Source: an uncultured Lachnospiraceae bacterium
GTDB lineage: Bacteria; Bacillota; Clostridia; Lachnospirales; Lachnospiraceae
Direction of reading: 5' to 3'
NCBI GenBank assembly: GCA_947629865.1
Contig: CANRFJ010000024.1
Location: 1-35,994, forward strand
DNA length: 35,994 bases
The translations under genes were made by a program, and so were the position numbers. Positions 13,510 through 21,336 of this stretch are shown here, one piece after another (within the stretch, counting starts at the first letter, position 1; every line of letters begins with the position of its first letter). The notes below the pieces were generated by a model. The model was not told the DNA's origin and did no database searches. It was given only the letters and a program-made list of their open reading frames with translations.

Positions 13510-14094
13510 ATGGATTACGAATCAGGATATGTATATGAACTTATGGAGCAGGGCGGCCCTACGGATGTGAGGGAGCCGTATTTCAAAGAAGCAGTAGACG
13601 AGATGATGAGAGCGAGGACGCTGTGTGCCAGGGCCAATGCCTGTATGCCGGATGATCCCTCGTATGTCCTCTATCTCGAAGAACTATTTGGGCAGAAGTT
13701 AGATGATGTCAGGATATTAACGCCATTTATCTGTGATTTTGGAAACAGAGTCAAATTTGGCAAAGGAGTATTTATCAATCATTCGGCTATACTCTCGGCA
13801 TCCGGCGGGATTGAGTTTGAGGATGGTTGTATGGCGGCGCCCGGACTTCGTATTGCGACGATAAACCACGATATGAATGAGCGCCATACGACGTATACGT
13901 ATGGAAAGGTGACGATAAAGAAAAATGCATGGATTGGTATGAATGTGACGATATGCCCCGGAGTGACAATCGGGGAATATGCTGTTGTGGGAGCAGGAGC
14001 TGTAGTGACGAAGGATGTGCCGGATTATGCCGTAGTCGGCGGAGTGCCGGCGAAGGTGATTAAGTATCTTGATCCGAAGGAGCAGAAGGAGTAA
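13510..14094 (+). CDS. Sugar O-acetyltransferase with left-handed beta-helix (Maa/LacA-like)
   Basis: A 194-residue protein starting at ATG 13510 after GGAGG. The N-terminal helical cap (residues about 20-60) is followed by hexapeptide repeats. The catalytic His region of the family is seen in LRIATINHDMNERHTTY, and the active coil reads IGMNVTICPGVTIGEYAVVG and AGAVVTKDVPDYAVVGGVPA. The family acetylates maltose, galactosides or related hydroxyl groups with acetyl-CoA. It is translated in one unit with the flavodoxin-like gene. Confidence 0.9.
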   Translation: MDYESGYVYELMEQGGPTDVREPYFKEAVDEMMRARTLCARANACMPDDPSYVLYLEELFGQKLDDVRILTPFICDFGNRVKFGKGVFINHSAILSASGGIEFEDGCMAAPGLRIATINHDMNERHTTYTYGKVTIKKNAWIGMNVTICPGVTIGEYAVVGAGAVVTKDVPDYAVVGGVPAKVIKYLDPKEQKE

Positions 14095-14105
14095 GTTAAA
14101 TGTTT

Positions 14106-14576
14106 TTAAATATACAACTCATAATCATTACCCCTTGCCTTTTTATATTCTGAATCCGGATACAGTAATCTGTCGGGACTGGTGATGTCCTTTTTATCCA
14201 GCAAAGCCCTCAATGCAACCTTAGTCATGTGAGTAACGTCCTCCTGTCGGATAGCTTCTTCTGCGTTCATAAAAATGGCCTCGCTGTTTTCGTTGTGGTC
14301 ACTGTGCGGTTCTCCTCCTGTGTAATCCATGACTAAAAGCATATACCAGTTGTTTCTGTGACATCTTATTCCTAAAGCGCCTTTCACCTTTGCTGTAATA
14401 CCGGTTTCCTCCATAACTTCCCGGTATGCCGTTTCTTCGGGAAGCTCACCGGCATTGCAGTATCCCCCGGGAATCAATAATTTTCCGCTTGCCCCTCCAT
14501 AGGTATGTCTCACCAGCAGCACCTTATCCTCCTTTCGGACAATACACCCGACAGATAAGTAGTAATTATCGCTCAT
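14106..14576 (-). CDS. Nudix hydrolase
   Basis: A 156-residue protein starting at ATG 14576 behind GGAGGGAG. The Nudix box is complete: GGYCNAGELPEETAYREVME followed by ETGI, giving the G-x5-E-x7-REVxEExGI pattern that binds metal and a pyrophosphate. The rest of the protein (VGCIVRKEDKVLLVRH at the start, HSDHNENSEAIFM in the middle) fits a nucleoside-diphosphate-linked substrate without defining it. It starts 19 bases after the HAD gene stop, so it is the third gene of the HTH-methyltransferase, HAD, Nudix operon. Confidence 0.9.
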   Translation of the reverse strand: MSDNYYLSVGCIVRKEDKVLLVRHTYGGASGKLLIPGGYCNAGELPEETAYREVMEETGITAKVKGALGIRCHRNNWYMLLVMDYTGGEPHSDHNENSEAIFMNAEEAIRQEDVTHMTKVALRALLDKKDITSPDRLLYPDSEYKKARGNDYELYI

Positions 14577-14595
14577 GGTAATTTCTCCCTCCTCT

Positions 14596-15219
14596 TTAAA
14601 TATTTTCTATCGTTTTTCCAAGTTCCAGAAAATCGTTTACAACGATACCATCATAGCTTTCCCCGTCACGGTTAAAAAGAATTGTATGTATGCCAAGTTC
14701 CTCTGCTGCCATCAGATTATTAACACTATTATCCACAAAAATACAATCCGCCGGCTCGCATTTCAATCGGTCAAGAGCATATAAAAACAATTGGCTGTCC
14801 GGCTTTCGCATGTGAACATCTCCACTGACTATTTTCGCCTTAAAAAAGGAATTCAGGTGATGATGCTCCATCAGAAATTCACTCCATTCCTGCACATCAT
14901 TCGATAGCAGACAAAAATCCAGTTTTCTGCTATATTCTTCTGCAAAAGAAGTAAACTGTTCATCGAGGGTTAAGTAATTCTTTAAATAATCCTCCATGGT
15001 GGCCTGTGGATCATGATATCCCAGATATTTAAGAAACTCATCACTTGAAATGTTTCCCATCTGCGCCCGCGTAAAATATTTATCGCATTTTAATGCTTTT
15101 GTAATTCGGTCAAATTCTACGCTGTCAAAGTGCTGATAGGTATAAGGTATAAAGAATCCCTTACTTTCTTTTATAATTACACCATACATATCAATTAGAA
15201 GAATCTTACTTTTTGCCAT
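14596..15219 (-). CDS. HAD-superfamily hydrolase
   Basis: A 207-residue protein. Motif I is ILLIDMYGVIIKE (Asp in DMYGV), motif II LDFCLLSNDVQEW, the motif III Lys lies in HMRKPDSQLF, and motif IV reads CIFVDNSVNNLMAAEELG. The family includes phosphatases for sugar phosphates, nucleotides and epoxide-like substrates; the exact one is unknown. Its first 14 bases overlap the end of the HTH-methyltransferase gene, which indicates coupled translation. Its own ribosome-binding site (GAAAGGA) is rather far from the start. Confidence 0.88.
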   Translation of the reverse strand: MAKSKILLIDMYGVIIKESKGFFIPYTYQHFDSVEFDRITKALKCDKYFTRAQMGNISSDEFLKYLGYHDPQATMEDYLKNYLTLDEQFTSFAEEYSRKLDFCLLSNDVQEWSEFLMEHHHLNSFFKAKIVSGDVHMRKPDSQLFLYALDRLKCEPADCIFVDNSVNNLMAAEELGIHTILFNRDGESYDGIVVNDFLELGKTIENI

Positions 15220-16321
15220 ATGATATCATCGTTCCTTTCGCAAACGTATATGCCGCATCGGGGTGGCTCTGGAAGAAATCAGCAATTGCAATATTCCGGT
15301 CGCAATATTCTGTCGCCTCTTTTCGTGACATGCCATGTGTCATAAAAAACTGAATACGTTCTTCACGATCTTCCCCGCTTAATCCGGTATTCCAATCATT
15401 GTACTGAACAAAATCCTGTTTTGTCTGCTCATAGTCTTCACTCTCAGGAGTCACAAAATTAACTCGGTCGTTCATTCTGACTGCCACATCCTTCAGTCCC
15501 GCTTTCCTCATCCGGTGTGCATTTCTGATGGCCGCTGCATAATCGCGCCCCTGCTGGTTCAGTTCTGTCCTCCAGTGCTTTTCCAGCCCACAGTGGCTGC
15601 ACAGGCTAAAATAATCCATCCCGTCAATGTACAGACCGTCACATTCAAATTCACGATTCGAGTCGATACAGATAATCCATGCGCCCTTTTTGGCAAATTC
15701 AATCATCTTCCCTAAAAAGGCATCCGGCGTATCCAAATGGCGCAGAACAGCCTGGCAGATAACTAAATCATACCTTTCCCCTGCGTGATAGTCATAAACA
15801 TCCTTATGAATCAGGCAGGCCTCGTAATCTGTTTCTAAAAATAGCTTCGCACCCAGCTTTAGAAGTTTTTCTGCCAAATCAATTCCCGTGTAAGTGCTTC
15901 CCTTTGGAAGGTACGGCATCATCAGCAAGCCTAAAAAACCAAAACCACAGCCACAGTCTAATACATTTACTGGTTTATCAATTTTCCATACTTGCTCAAT
16001 TAGAAATCTGACATAATCATGGTTCCATGAATTTTTTCTGGTTCTAAGCAGATATTCCATCTTATTATTCCAAAAGCCGCCGGTTCCTGTTTTTTCTTTA
16101 ATGTATTCCTCTCCATTCAAAGGAACAATGCCCATCAGTTGATCAATTGAAACCTTGAAATAATCAGCCAAGACAGGCAAATATGTGATATCCGGCATAG
16201 AACTGCCATTTTCCCATTTGCTGATTGTCTGGAAGGATACACCCACTATTTCCGCTAATTGCTGCTGTGTGATATTTTTCTTGTGACGCAGTTCTGCAAT
16301 CCGAAGTTTCACTTTCTCCAT
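15206..16321 (-). CDS. Xre-type HTH fused to a SAM-dependent methyltransferase
   Basis: A 371-residue protein starting at ATG 16321 after AAAGGAG. Residues 5-62 are a Cro/CI-type helix-turn-helix (KNITQQQLAEIVGVSFQTIS then KWENGSSMPDITYLPVLADY). Residues about 95-260 are a class I methyltransferase: VLDCGCGFGFLGLLMMPYLP for SAM motif I, YTGIDLAEKLL for motif II, YDLVICQAVLRHLDTP for motif IV. The remaining 110 residues are helical and unique. A DNA-binding domain joined to a small-molecule methyltransferase suggests regulation by substrate or SAM, or an enzyme that controls its own operon. It heads an operon with HAD and Nudix genes. Confidence 0.87.
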   Translation of the reverse strand: MEKVKLRIAELRHKKNITQQQLAEIVGVSFQTISKWENGSSMPDITYLPVLADYFKVSIDQLMGIVPLNGEEYIKEKTGTGGFWNNKMEYLLRTRKNSWNHDYVRFLIEQVWKIDKPVNVLDCGCGFGFLGLLMMPYLPKGSTYTGIDLAEKLLKLGAKLFLETDYEACLIHKDVYDYHAGERYDLVICQAVLRHLDTPDAFLGKMIEFAKKGAWIICIDSNREFECDGLYIDGMDYFSLCSHCGLEKHWRTELNQQGRDYAAAIRNAHRMRKAGLKDVAVRMNDRVNFVTPESEDYEQTKQDFVQYNDWNTGLSGEDREERIQFFMTHGMSRKEATEYCDRNIAIADFFQSHPDAAYTFAKGTMISYGKK

Positions 16322-16344
16322 GTCTGTATTCTCCTTTTTTTGTT

Positions 16345-16350
16345 ATTATA
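16345..16350 (-). promoter_or_regulatory. Extended -10 box for the HTH-methyltransferase operon
   Basis: On the minus strand the sequence is TGCTATAAT, an extended -10 element about 25 bases before the start codon; no good -35 box is seen. The messenger leader would be very short, about 18 bases. Confidence 0.5.
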
Positions 16351-16462
16351 GCAGAAAGCAGTATGCTTGTGTCGGTAAACTTTTGAGAATTTATTCAACC
16401 AACAGGCGAATCAAAAACATCTTTTAATATCTTAAAATTCATTTCGTTCTTCCTGCCCTGTC

Positions 16463-16478
16463 TATAATGTGATATAAT
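16463..16478 (+). promoter_or_regulatory. Two overlapping -10 boxes upstream of the NimA-like gene
   Basis: TATAAT occurs at 16463-16468 and again at 16473-16478, the second as TGATATAAT (extended -10). Neither has a consensus -35 box. They would drive the flavin-binding protein gene at 16574 and the kinase-like gene after it. Confidence 0.4.
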
Positions 16479-16573
16479 ATCCGCGAAAGCAATAAGCCGT
16501 GCGGAGAGGGCGGATGACAAAGCGGCTGCTTGCAGCCCTGTATTTATGGCAACATTCCGAAAAGGAGGTAAAA

Positions 16574-17044
16574 ATGCGTCGTTCAGATAGAGAAGTCAGA
16601 AAATTTGAAGATATTGTAGCTATCATGGAAGAATGTGATGTGTGCCGTATTGCCTTGAACAACAATGGCTATCCCTATATACTGCCACTCAATTTTGGAC
16701 TGAGTATAAAAGAAGATAAAATTGAGTTGTATTTTCATGGAGCCATGGAAGGCACAAAGTACGATTTGATCGAAAAGGATAACAGAGTTAGTTTTGAGAT
16801 GGATTGCGGGCATAAGCTGGTGACGGAAATTGGGCGCGGGAATTGTACGATGGAGTACAAAAGCGTTATCGGACAGGGATATATTGAAATGCTTTCTGAT
16901 GATGAAAAATATGATGCCCTATGTATTTTGATGAGGCATTATCACCAGGAGGATTTTCCGTTTGACAAATCAGTAATGCCTCATACAAAGGTATTCAAAC
17001 TGGTGGTAGAGAAAGTGACCGGCAAGGTGAGAACGAAAAAATGA
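16574..17044 (+). CDS. NimA-like / pyridoxamine 5'-phosphate oxidase-family flavin protein
   Basis: A 156-residue protein starting at ATG 16574 after AAAGGAGG; the longer frame from 16499 has no site. MRRSDREVRKFEDIVAIMEE is the usual start of this split-barrel group, followed by CRIALNNNGYPYILPLNFGL, IELYFHGAMEGTKYDLIEKD and VIGQGYIEMLSDDEKYDALC. It closely follows the NimA type, which binds FMN and in some members reduces nitroimidazoles. The real substrate here is unknown. The kinase-like gene begins 31 bases later on the same strand. Confidence 0.88.
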   Translation: MRRSDREVRKFEDIVAIMEECDVCRIALNNNGYPYILPLNFGLSIKEDKIELYFHGAMEGTKYDLIEKDNRVSFEMDCGHKLVTEIGRGNCTMEYKSVIGQGYIEMLSDDEKYDALCILMRHYHQEDFPFDKSVMPHTKVFKLVVEKVTGKVRTKK

Positions 17045-17075
17045 CATGTAATCGCAGGAAGGAGAACGAACGGAC

Positions 17076-17555
17076 ATGGCAAAGGTATTTCTTATCTGTG
17101 GGAAAATATGCTGCGGCAAGAGCGTGTATGCAGAGCGACTGCGCAATCAGAACAAAGCCGTTGTGCTGTCGGTCGATGACATTATGCTCTCCCTGTTTGG
17201 ACAGTATGCCGGAGAGAGGCATGATGGATACGTCGAGCGGATACAGAGTTACCTGTTTGCAAAATCCCTTGAAATTGTCGCGGCCGGCACAAGCGTAATT
17301 CTGGACTGGGGATTTTGGACAAAAGAAAAGCGGAGATGGGCAGGAGAGTTTTATAAAAGCAAAAATGTTGAGTGTGAATTGCATTACATAAATATCAGTG
17401 ATGAAGTATGGGCGAGAAGAATAGAGAAACGCAACCGCATGGTATCCTCCGGTGAGACAACCGCTTATTATTTGGACAGTAACCTGATGGCTAAATTTTC
17501 CTCTCGGTTTGAACCTCCGGAAGAAGATGAAATTGACGTATGTGTCAGCGGATAG
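17076..17555 (+). CDS. P-loop ATP-binding protein (AAA_33 / zeta-like kinase)
   Basis: A 159-residue protein starting at ATG 17076. The Walker A loop is ICGKICCGKSVYAERL (GKICCGKS), a likely catalytic Asp lies in VVLSVDDIMLSLF, and VILDWGFWTKEKRRWA is the Walker B-like and lid-preceding region used by AAA_33 kinases. RRIEKRNRM supplies the lid arginines. The group includes aminoglycoside- and chloramphenicol-phosphotransferase-like enzymes, tRNA/polynucleotide kinases and zeta toxins. There is no epsilon antitoxin, so a small-molecule kinase is more plausible than a toxin. It is likely in an operon with the NimA-like gene. Confidence 0.85.
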   Translation: MAKVFLICGKICCGKSVYAERLRNQNKAVVLSVDDIMLSLFGQYAGERHDGYVERIQSYLFAKSLEIVAAGTSVILDWGFWTKEKRRWAGEFYKSKNVECELHYINISDEVWARRIEKRNRMVSSGETTAYYLDSNLMAKFSSRFEPPEEDEIDVCVSG

Positions 17556-17574
17556 TTCCACGCATGATGTTGAG

Positions 17575-17606
17575 TTGAGAAATACGCTATCAAGCATATT
17601 TCTCAA
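17575..17606. terminator. Bidirectional hairpin between convergent genes
   Basis: TTGAGAAATA and TATTTCTCAA form a perfect 10-base-pair stem around a 12-base loop, between the stop codons of the kinase-like gene (plus) and ibrB (minus). A and T runs at the base allow it to work in both directions. The sequence composition changes here, from AT-rich on the left to GC-rich on the right. Confidence 0.6.
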
Positions 17607-17607
17607 C

Positions 17608-18177
17608 CTATTTTCCTCCCTCCGCACTGGCGGCTGCCTCGCCTTCCGCTTCCGCCTCCGTTTCCTCTACCGGCCGCCAGGCCTGTCCGAATTTGACGTC
17701 CTTAAACAGCGACGACATTCCAGTAATCTGTTTCAGACGCAGGATTTCATCTTTATCCATGCCCAGATGTTTGGAGATCCAGGCATCGGAGCGTCCGATT
17801 TCGTGAAGCTCCTTGACAATATTGCTCATAAGATCCACGTTGTGACTTCCCCTGGCGCGGTTGTGCCGTATGGTGCTCGCCATTCGGTGGTCGATTGGTT
17901 TGTCAATGACCGATACCGGAAGAAGGCCTTTTTCCCTCTCGCGTATATCGGGATAATCCAGCATGATTCGGTAGCGGTGAAAGCCGTCCACGATAATATA
18001 CTCGTCTGCAGAACTGGCATAGTAGCACACAATTGGCATGGTATAGCCGTCCTCCCGTATACTCTCGTAGAGAAGGCGCATTTCCGGCGGCGCCACGGAA
18101 TTGGGGTTGTATGTATTTGGTTTTATCTTCTCAATAGGTACAGCGATTACATTGTATACCGGACTCTTATATTCCAT
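17608..18177 (-). CDS. ibrB: IbrB-like ParB N-terminal domain protein
   Basis: A 189-residue protein starting at ATG 18177 after GAGGAG. The ParB/Srx-type domain covers residues about 10-110: VPIEKIKPNTYNPNSVAPPE, YIIVDGFHRYRIMLD (the ParB box, usually GERR), and STIRHNRARGSHN (the second box). A helix-turn-helix-like stretch follows (NIVKELHEIGRSDAWISKHL), and the tail is rich in Glu, Ala and Gly. In E. coli ECOR-9, ibrA and ibrB are a prophage-borne pair that raises expression of immunoglobulin-binding eib genes; the molecular action is unknown. Here its start overlaps the ibrA end by 11 bases, so the two are translated together. Confidence 0.82.
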   Translation of the reverse strand: MEYKSPVYNVIAVPIEKIKPNTYNPNSVAPPEMRLLYESIREDGYTMPIVCYYASSADEYIIVDGFHRYRIMLDYPDIREREKGLLPVSVIDKPIDHRMASTIRHNRARGSHNVDLMSNIVKELHEIGRSDAWISKHLGMDKDEILRLKQITGMSSLFKDVKFGQAWRPVEETEAEAEGEAAASAEGGK

Positions 18178-19498
18178 TGTTTATCTCCTCGATGTTTTTG
18201 TATTTTTTCCGTATGGCATCCACCTGCTTCTGCTGCTGTCTGGTCAGCCCGAAGCCCATAAAACGGCACATGTGGTCGTTCTTCAGAATACAGAAGCACA
18301 TGCGCTTCCAACTCGGCAAATCCCTGGTGGAGTGAATATCGTCTGTGTGGTCGGGAATCTTTCCCTCAAATATGATTCGGGATTTTTTGTCCAGAGTATA
18401 GTTGGAAACTCCGTTCCGGCGTATTTTGTAGCCGTGATCCAGAAGCTCCTGTATGGTATCCTCGCTCAGCCCCCCTCCGGTCTTGTGCCAGAAACGGATC
18501 GATGTATTAAACTTTTTCACATAATTGTTCCGCAGACGGACTGGCAGTGTGTCCAGCAGAAAGTATGTGTAGGATTTCCAGGTATGTCCCTCCGGCAGAG
18601 TCAGGTTGCGGTAGGCCATGGCTCTGGTGCGTCCGTAGATGTTGGCGAAGTTGACGCCCTGTACCCGTCCCAGAAGCCGGGCCCACATTTCCGGATCGAT
18701 GACGCGGTAGAGGTTCAGGCTGTCAACAGAGTAGTCGTTGAAAGGAGAGGCCACCCGCATCTGAGAGGCGGACAGACCTGCCATATAGTATAAGTCATAC
18801 AGGTGATTGTACTCATAGCCAAACTGGAAATTGGCGTGCCAGACGTCGTTCAGCGTCCAGTCATACAGGGGGGAGGCGCACCATATATCCTTGAACTGCC
18901 TGCTAATCCAGCACTCGTCTTTGTAGCCGTATTTTTTATTGAGGAAGCCGCTGTAACGCGTCAGGGATTCCTCAGCTCTCATTCCAAGCAGGCAGACGGT
19001 CTTTTTGCCGCCGTGGACAGAACTGTAATAGCGGCTGAACTGTTTGGCGAGATCCTCCTGGTGCATACGGTATTTATAGGTGGTTATCGGATTGTTGCCG
19101 AGGTGAATGACGTAGTCGTGTTTTGGGAGAGGCCGCACCCAGGCCTCCTCCATGGTGTCGTCCCATGGATACCAGAACATTTCATAATTGCTCAGCGCCG
19201 TGCGGGTTGCCATGGGAAGGCACACCCAGTAGGGCTCCACGTCTTTTTCGATGCGGGTAAAGGTGCGCTCAATATAGTCGGTGGTGACGCTGTACTGCGC
19301 CTCAAAATCCTGATGAAAGACTCCGATTTTTCTGTCCGGATAATGTTTTTTCTGAAAATCCAGAACCAGATTCAAAAGAAGACCGCTGTCTTTTCCGCCT
19401 GAGAAAGATACAAAAATATTGTCAAATTCCTGAAAGATAAATTCTATTCTGTCCAGGAAAGCTTCATATACGTTTTTTTCTAAATATTTGCGTACCAT
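18167..19498 (-). CDS. ibrA: IbrA-like PAPS reductase-family protein (DUF3440)
   Basis: A 443-residue protein starting at ATG 19498. The PP-loop is FVSFSGGKDSGLLLNLVLDF (SGGKDS at residues 33-38), which in PAPS reductases and ATP sulfurylase-like enzymes binds the adenylyl phosphate. The C-terminal half, including NPITTYKYRMHQEDLAKQFS and LPSWKRMCFCILKNDHMCRF, matches the DUF3440 extension of IbrA. Partner and layout (ibrA then overlapping ibrB) are as in E. coli. The chemistry is unproven; an adenylation or sulfur-transfer step on nucleic acid or protein is possible by analogy with DndC. The pair sits at the composition boundary of the window. Confidence 0.85.
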   Translation of the reverse strand: MVRKYLEKNVYEAFLDRIEFIFQEFDNIFVSFSGGKDSGLLLNLVLDFQKKHYPDRKIGVFHQDFEAQYSVTTDYIERTFTRIEKDVEPYWVCLPMATRTALSNYEMFWYPWDDTMEEAWVRPLPKHDYVIHLGNNPITTYKYRMHQEDLAKQFSRYYSSVHGGKKTVCLLGMRAEESLTRYSGFLNKKYGYKDECWISRQFKDIWCASPLYDWTLNDVWHANFQFGYEYNHLYDLYYMAGLSASQMRVASPFNDYSVDSLNLYRVIDPEMWARLLGRVQGVNFANIYGRTRAMAYRNLTLPEGHTWKSYTYFLLDTLPVRLRNNYVKKFNTSIRFWHKTGGGLSEDTIQELLDHGYKIRRNGVSNYTLDKKSRIIFEGKIPDHTDDIHSTRDLPSWKRMCFCILKNDHMCRFMGFGLTRQQQKQVDAIRKKYKNIEEINNGI

Positions 19499-19569
19499 TG
19501 CGGGTATTCCTCTCCTGTATCAGACAACGGACGCCGCGCCCGGCGGGCCGTCTCTGTGTTATTAAAATG

Positions 19570-19599
19570 CCATTTTATGGTAAATATTCCATAAAATGG
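19570..19599. promoter_or_regulatory. Perfect 11-base inverted repeat upstream of ibrA
   Basis: CCATTTTATGG and CCATAAAATGG enclose eight bases (TAAATATT). The site lies about 70 bases upstream of the ibrA start and about 125 bases upstream of the divergent small membrane protein gene. A further TTTTATGGTAA occurs at about 19668. No T-run follows, so an operator for one or both divergent genes is more likely than a terminator. Confidence 0.5.
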
Positions 19600-19723
19600 T
19601 AACACAATTTGTAAAAATTTTCAACTGCACTTTTTCGAAAAATGTTTTGTGGTTGTATTCTGTAAGGTTTTATGGTAAGGTATAAAGAAATGTTTATTAA
19701 GCGCTTTTTGAATGGAGGAAGTA

Positions 19724-19963
19724 ATGGGTAAACCACGGGCAATACGAAACAGGAAAAACGAGATGATAAGCTGCTGGGTGTGTACCTTCGTGCTTGTGCT
19801 TGTCTACCTGGCAAAAGCTGTATTTATTGGAAATACGACGGTGGGGACGCTGGACGTTGTCCTGTGGCTCCTGACGGGGATCTGGTTTTGCATCTCCGTG
19901 TTTTATACGGTGCAGTTTGTGAGAAAAAGGGAGAGAAAGCAGGGAGGCAATGGCAGCAGATAA
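19724..19963 (+). CDS. Small two-helix membrane protein, unknown
   Basis: A 79-residue protein. GGAGG lies a few bases before ATG 19724; an ATG at 19712 overlaps that site and is rejected. A basic start (GKPRAIRNRKNEM) is followed by two hydrophobic segments (about 16-35 and 43-66) and a basic, polar end. No family is recognised. Its end overlaps the cation transporter start by 14 bases, which suggests translational coupling and perhaps a partner role. Confidence 0.7.
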   Translation: MGKPRAIRNRKNEMISCWVCTFVLVLVYLAKAVFIGNTTVGTLDVVLWLLTGIWFCISVFYTVQFVRKRERKQGGNGSR

Positions 19964-20873
19964 GGGGAAGGAAGAAAAAATCGCGATGCGGGTGTCGCGA
20001 AACAGCATAGCGGCAAATTTTCTGCTCTCTGCGGCAAAGCTGGCGGCAGGGCTGGCAGGACATTCCGGCGCTATGGTGTCCGACGCGATCCACTCGGCGT
20101 CCGACGTGCTCAGTACGATTGTGGTGATGGTTGGCGTAAAGGTATCCAGTCGGGAATCGGACAAAAATCATCAATACGGCCATGAGCGGCTGGAAAGCGT
20201 GGCCGCTCTGATTCTGGCGGTGGTGCTGGCGGCGACGGGCTTTGGAATCGGTTATAACGGCCTCAGGACGATTATAGCGGGGACAGAGGGGGGCAGATTT
20301 ACGGTGCCCACGCTTCTGCCTCTGGCGGCAGCGGTCGTCTCCATTCTCGTGAAAGAGGGAATGTACTGGTATACGATTCGGGCGGCGGCCGCTATACGCT
20401 CCGACGCTTTGCGGGCGGACGCGTGGCACCACCGTTCCGACGCCCTTTCCTCTGTGGGAAGTTTTATCGGTATTCTGGGCGCCAGAATGGGATATCCTAT
20501 CATGGACTCCATCGCCGGTGTGGTGATCTGCGTGTTTATCGTGCGTGCGGCCTTTGGAATTTTCAGGGACGCCATAGGCAAGATGACGGACGAGGCGTGC
20601 GACGACAGGACGGTAGAGGCCATTGCGGGGGTGGCAAAGAGGCAGCAGGGAGTACAGCGCCTGGACGATATAAAAACCAGAATGTTTGGCAATAAAATAT
20701 ATGTGGATATAGAGATCAGCGTGGCGGGGGAGATGTCGCTGTGGGAGGCCCACGGCATTGCGGAAAAGGTTCACGGGCAGGTGGAGGAGAATTTTCCGTC
20801 TGTGAAACACTGTATGGTGCATGTCAATCCGTGCGGGGAGAGAGAGGGCTTCACGGGAAATACACAAATATAA
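19950..20873 (+). CDS. Cation diffusion facilitator (CDF) family metal exporter
   Basis: A 307-residue protein starting at ATG 19950 behind GGGAGGC. The metal site A residues are seen as H48 and D52 in VSDAIHSASD and as D157 with the facing Asp in RADAWHHRSDALSS. HQYGHERLESVAALILAVVL is the family signature, and six membrane helices are evident. The C-terminal cytoplasmic ferredoxin-like domain (residues about 210-295) ends with VKHCMVHVNPCGE. CDF proteins export Zn, Mn, Co, Fe or Cd in exchange for protons; the His and Asp pattern fits zinc or manganese without deciding. It is co-directional with the zinc-ribbon gene 40 bases on. Confidence 0.92.
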   Translation: MAADKGKEEKIAMRVSRNSIAANFLLSAAKLAAGLAGHSGAMVSDAIHSASDVLSTIVVMVGVKVSSRESDKNHQYGHERLESVAALILAVVLAATGFGIGYNGLRTIIAGTEGGRFTVPTLLPLAAAVVSILVKEGMYWYTIRAAAAIRSDALRADAWHHRSDALSSVGSFIGILGARMGYPIMDSIAGVVICVFIVRAAFGIFRDAIGKMTDEACDDRTVEAIAGVAKRQQGVQRLDDIKTRMFGNKIYVDIEISVAGEMSLWEAHGIAEKVHGQVEENFPSVKHCMVHVNPCGEREGFTGNTQI

Positions 20874-20913
20874 AGTATGATAGGTTCTGAACAAAACAGA
20901 AGGAAGTGAGCGT

Positions 20914-21324
20914 ATGAACTGGCTGAGACGATTTATGTATGGAAGATACGGGGGCAATGACCAGTTGTCTGTGTGCCTGTTTGTGCTGTATCTGGTAGTC
21001 TTTGTGCTGAGCGCCATTTTCCGGCGCACGGTGGCGGCGCCGATTCTTATGGCAGTTGGCTATGTCCTCGTCCTGATCTATTTTTTCCGCTGTCTTTCCC
21101 GAAATATATACCGGAGACAGGCGGAAAACCAGAAATTCCTGCGGGTATGGAATCCGGTGAAAAATTATTTCCGGTTTCTGAAACTGCGTTTTCGGGAGAG
21201 AAACGGCGTGAAAAAACTGTACCGCTGCCCTAAGTGCCACCAGACGATTCGGGTGCCGAGGGGACGGGGGAAAATCGCCATCACCTGTCCGAAATGCCGG
21301 TTTGAATTTATCAAGAAGACCTGA
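20914..21324 (+). CDS. Membrane protein with C-terminal zinc ribbon
   Basis: A 136-residue protein starting at ATG 20914 after GAAGTGAG. Two membrane helices (about residues 19-36 and 40-60) are followed by a basic stretch and a zinc ribbon YRCPKCHQTIRVPRGRGKIA then TCPKCRFEF, with two CPxC knuckles near residues 104-107 and 124-127. The ribbon faces the cytoplasm if the helices pair. Function is unknown; in clostridial genomes such proteins sit next to DUF5685 and DnaJ genes, as here. Confidence 0.8.
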   Translation: MNWLRRFMYGRYGGNDQLSVCLFVLYLVVFVLSAIFRRTVAAPILMAVGYVLVLIYFFRCLSRNIYRRQAENQKFLRVWNPVKNYFRFLKLRFRERNGVKKLYRCPKCHQTIRVPRGRGKIAITCPKCRFEFIKKT

Positions 21325-21336
21325 TGGGAGGGCGGA

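Noticed and set aside
17076-17555. Zeta toxin of an epsilon-zeta system
   Set aside because: The P-loop fold fits, but there is no epsilon-like antitoxin next to it, and the gene follows a NimA-like gene as in small-molecule resistance cassettes.
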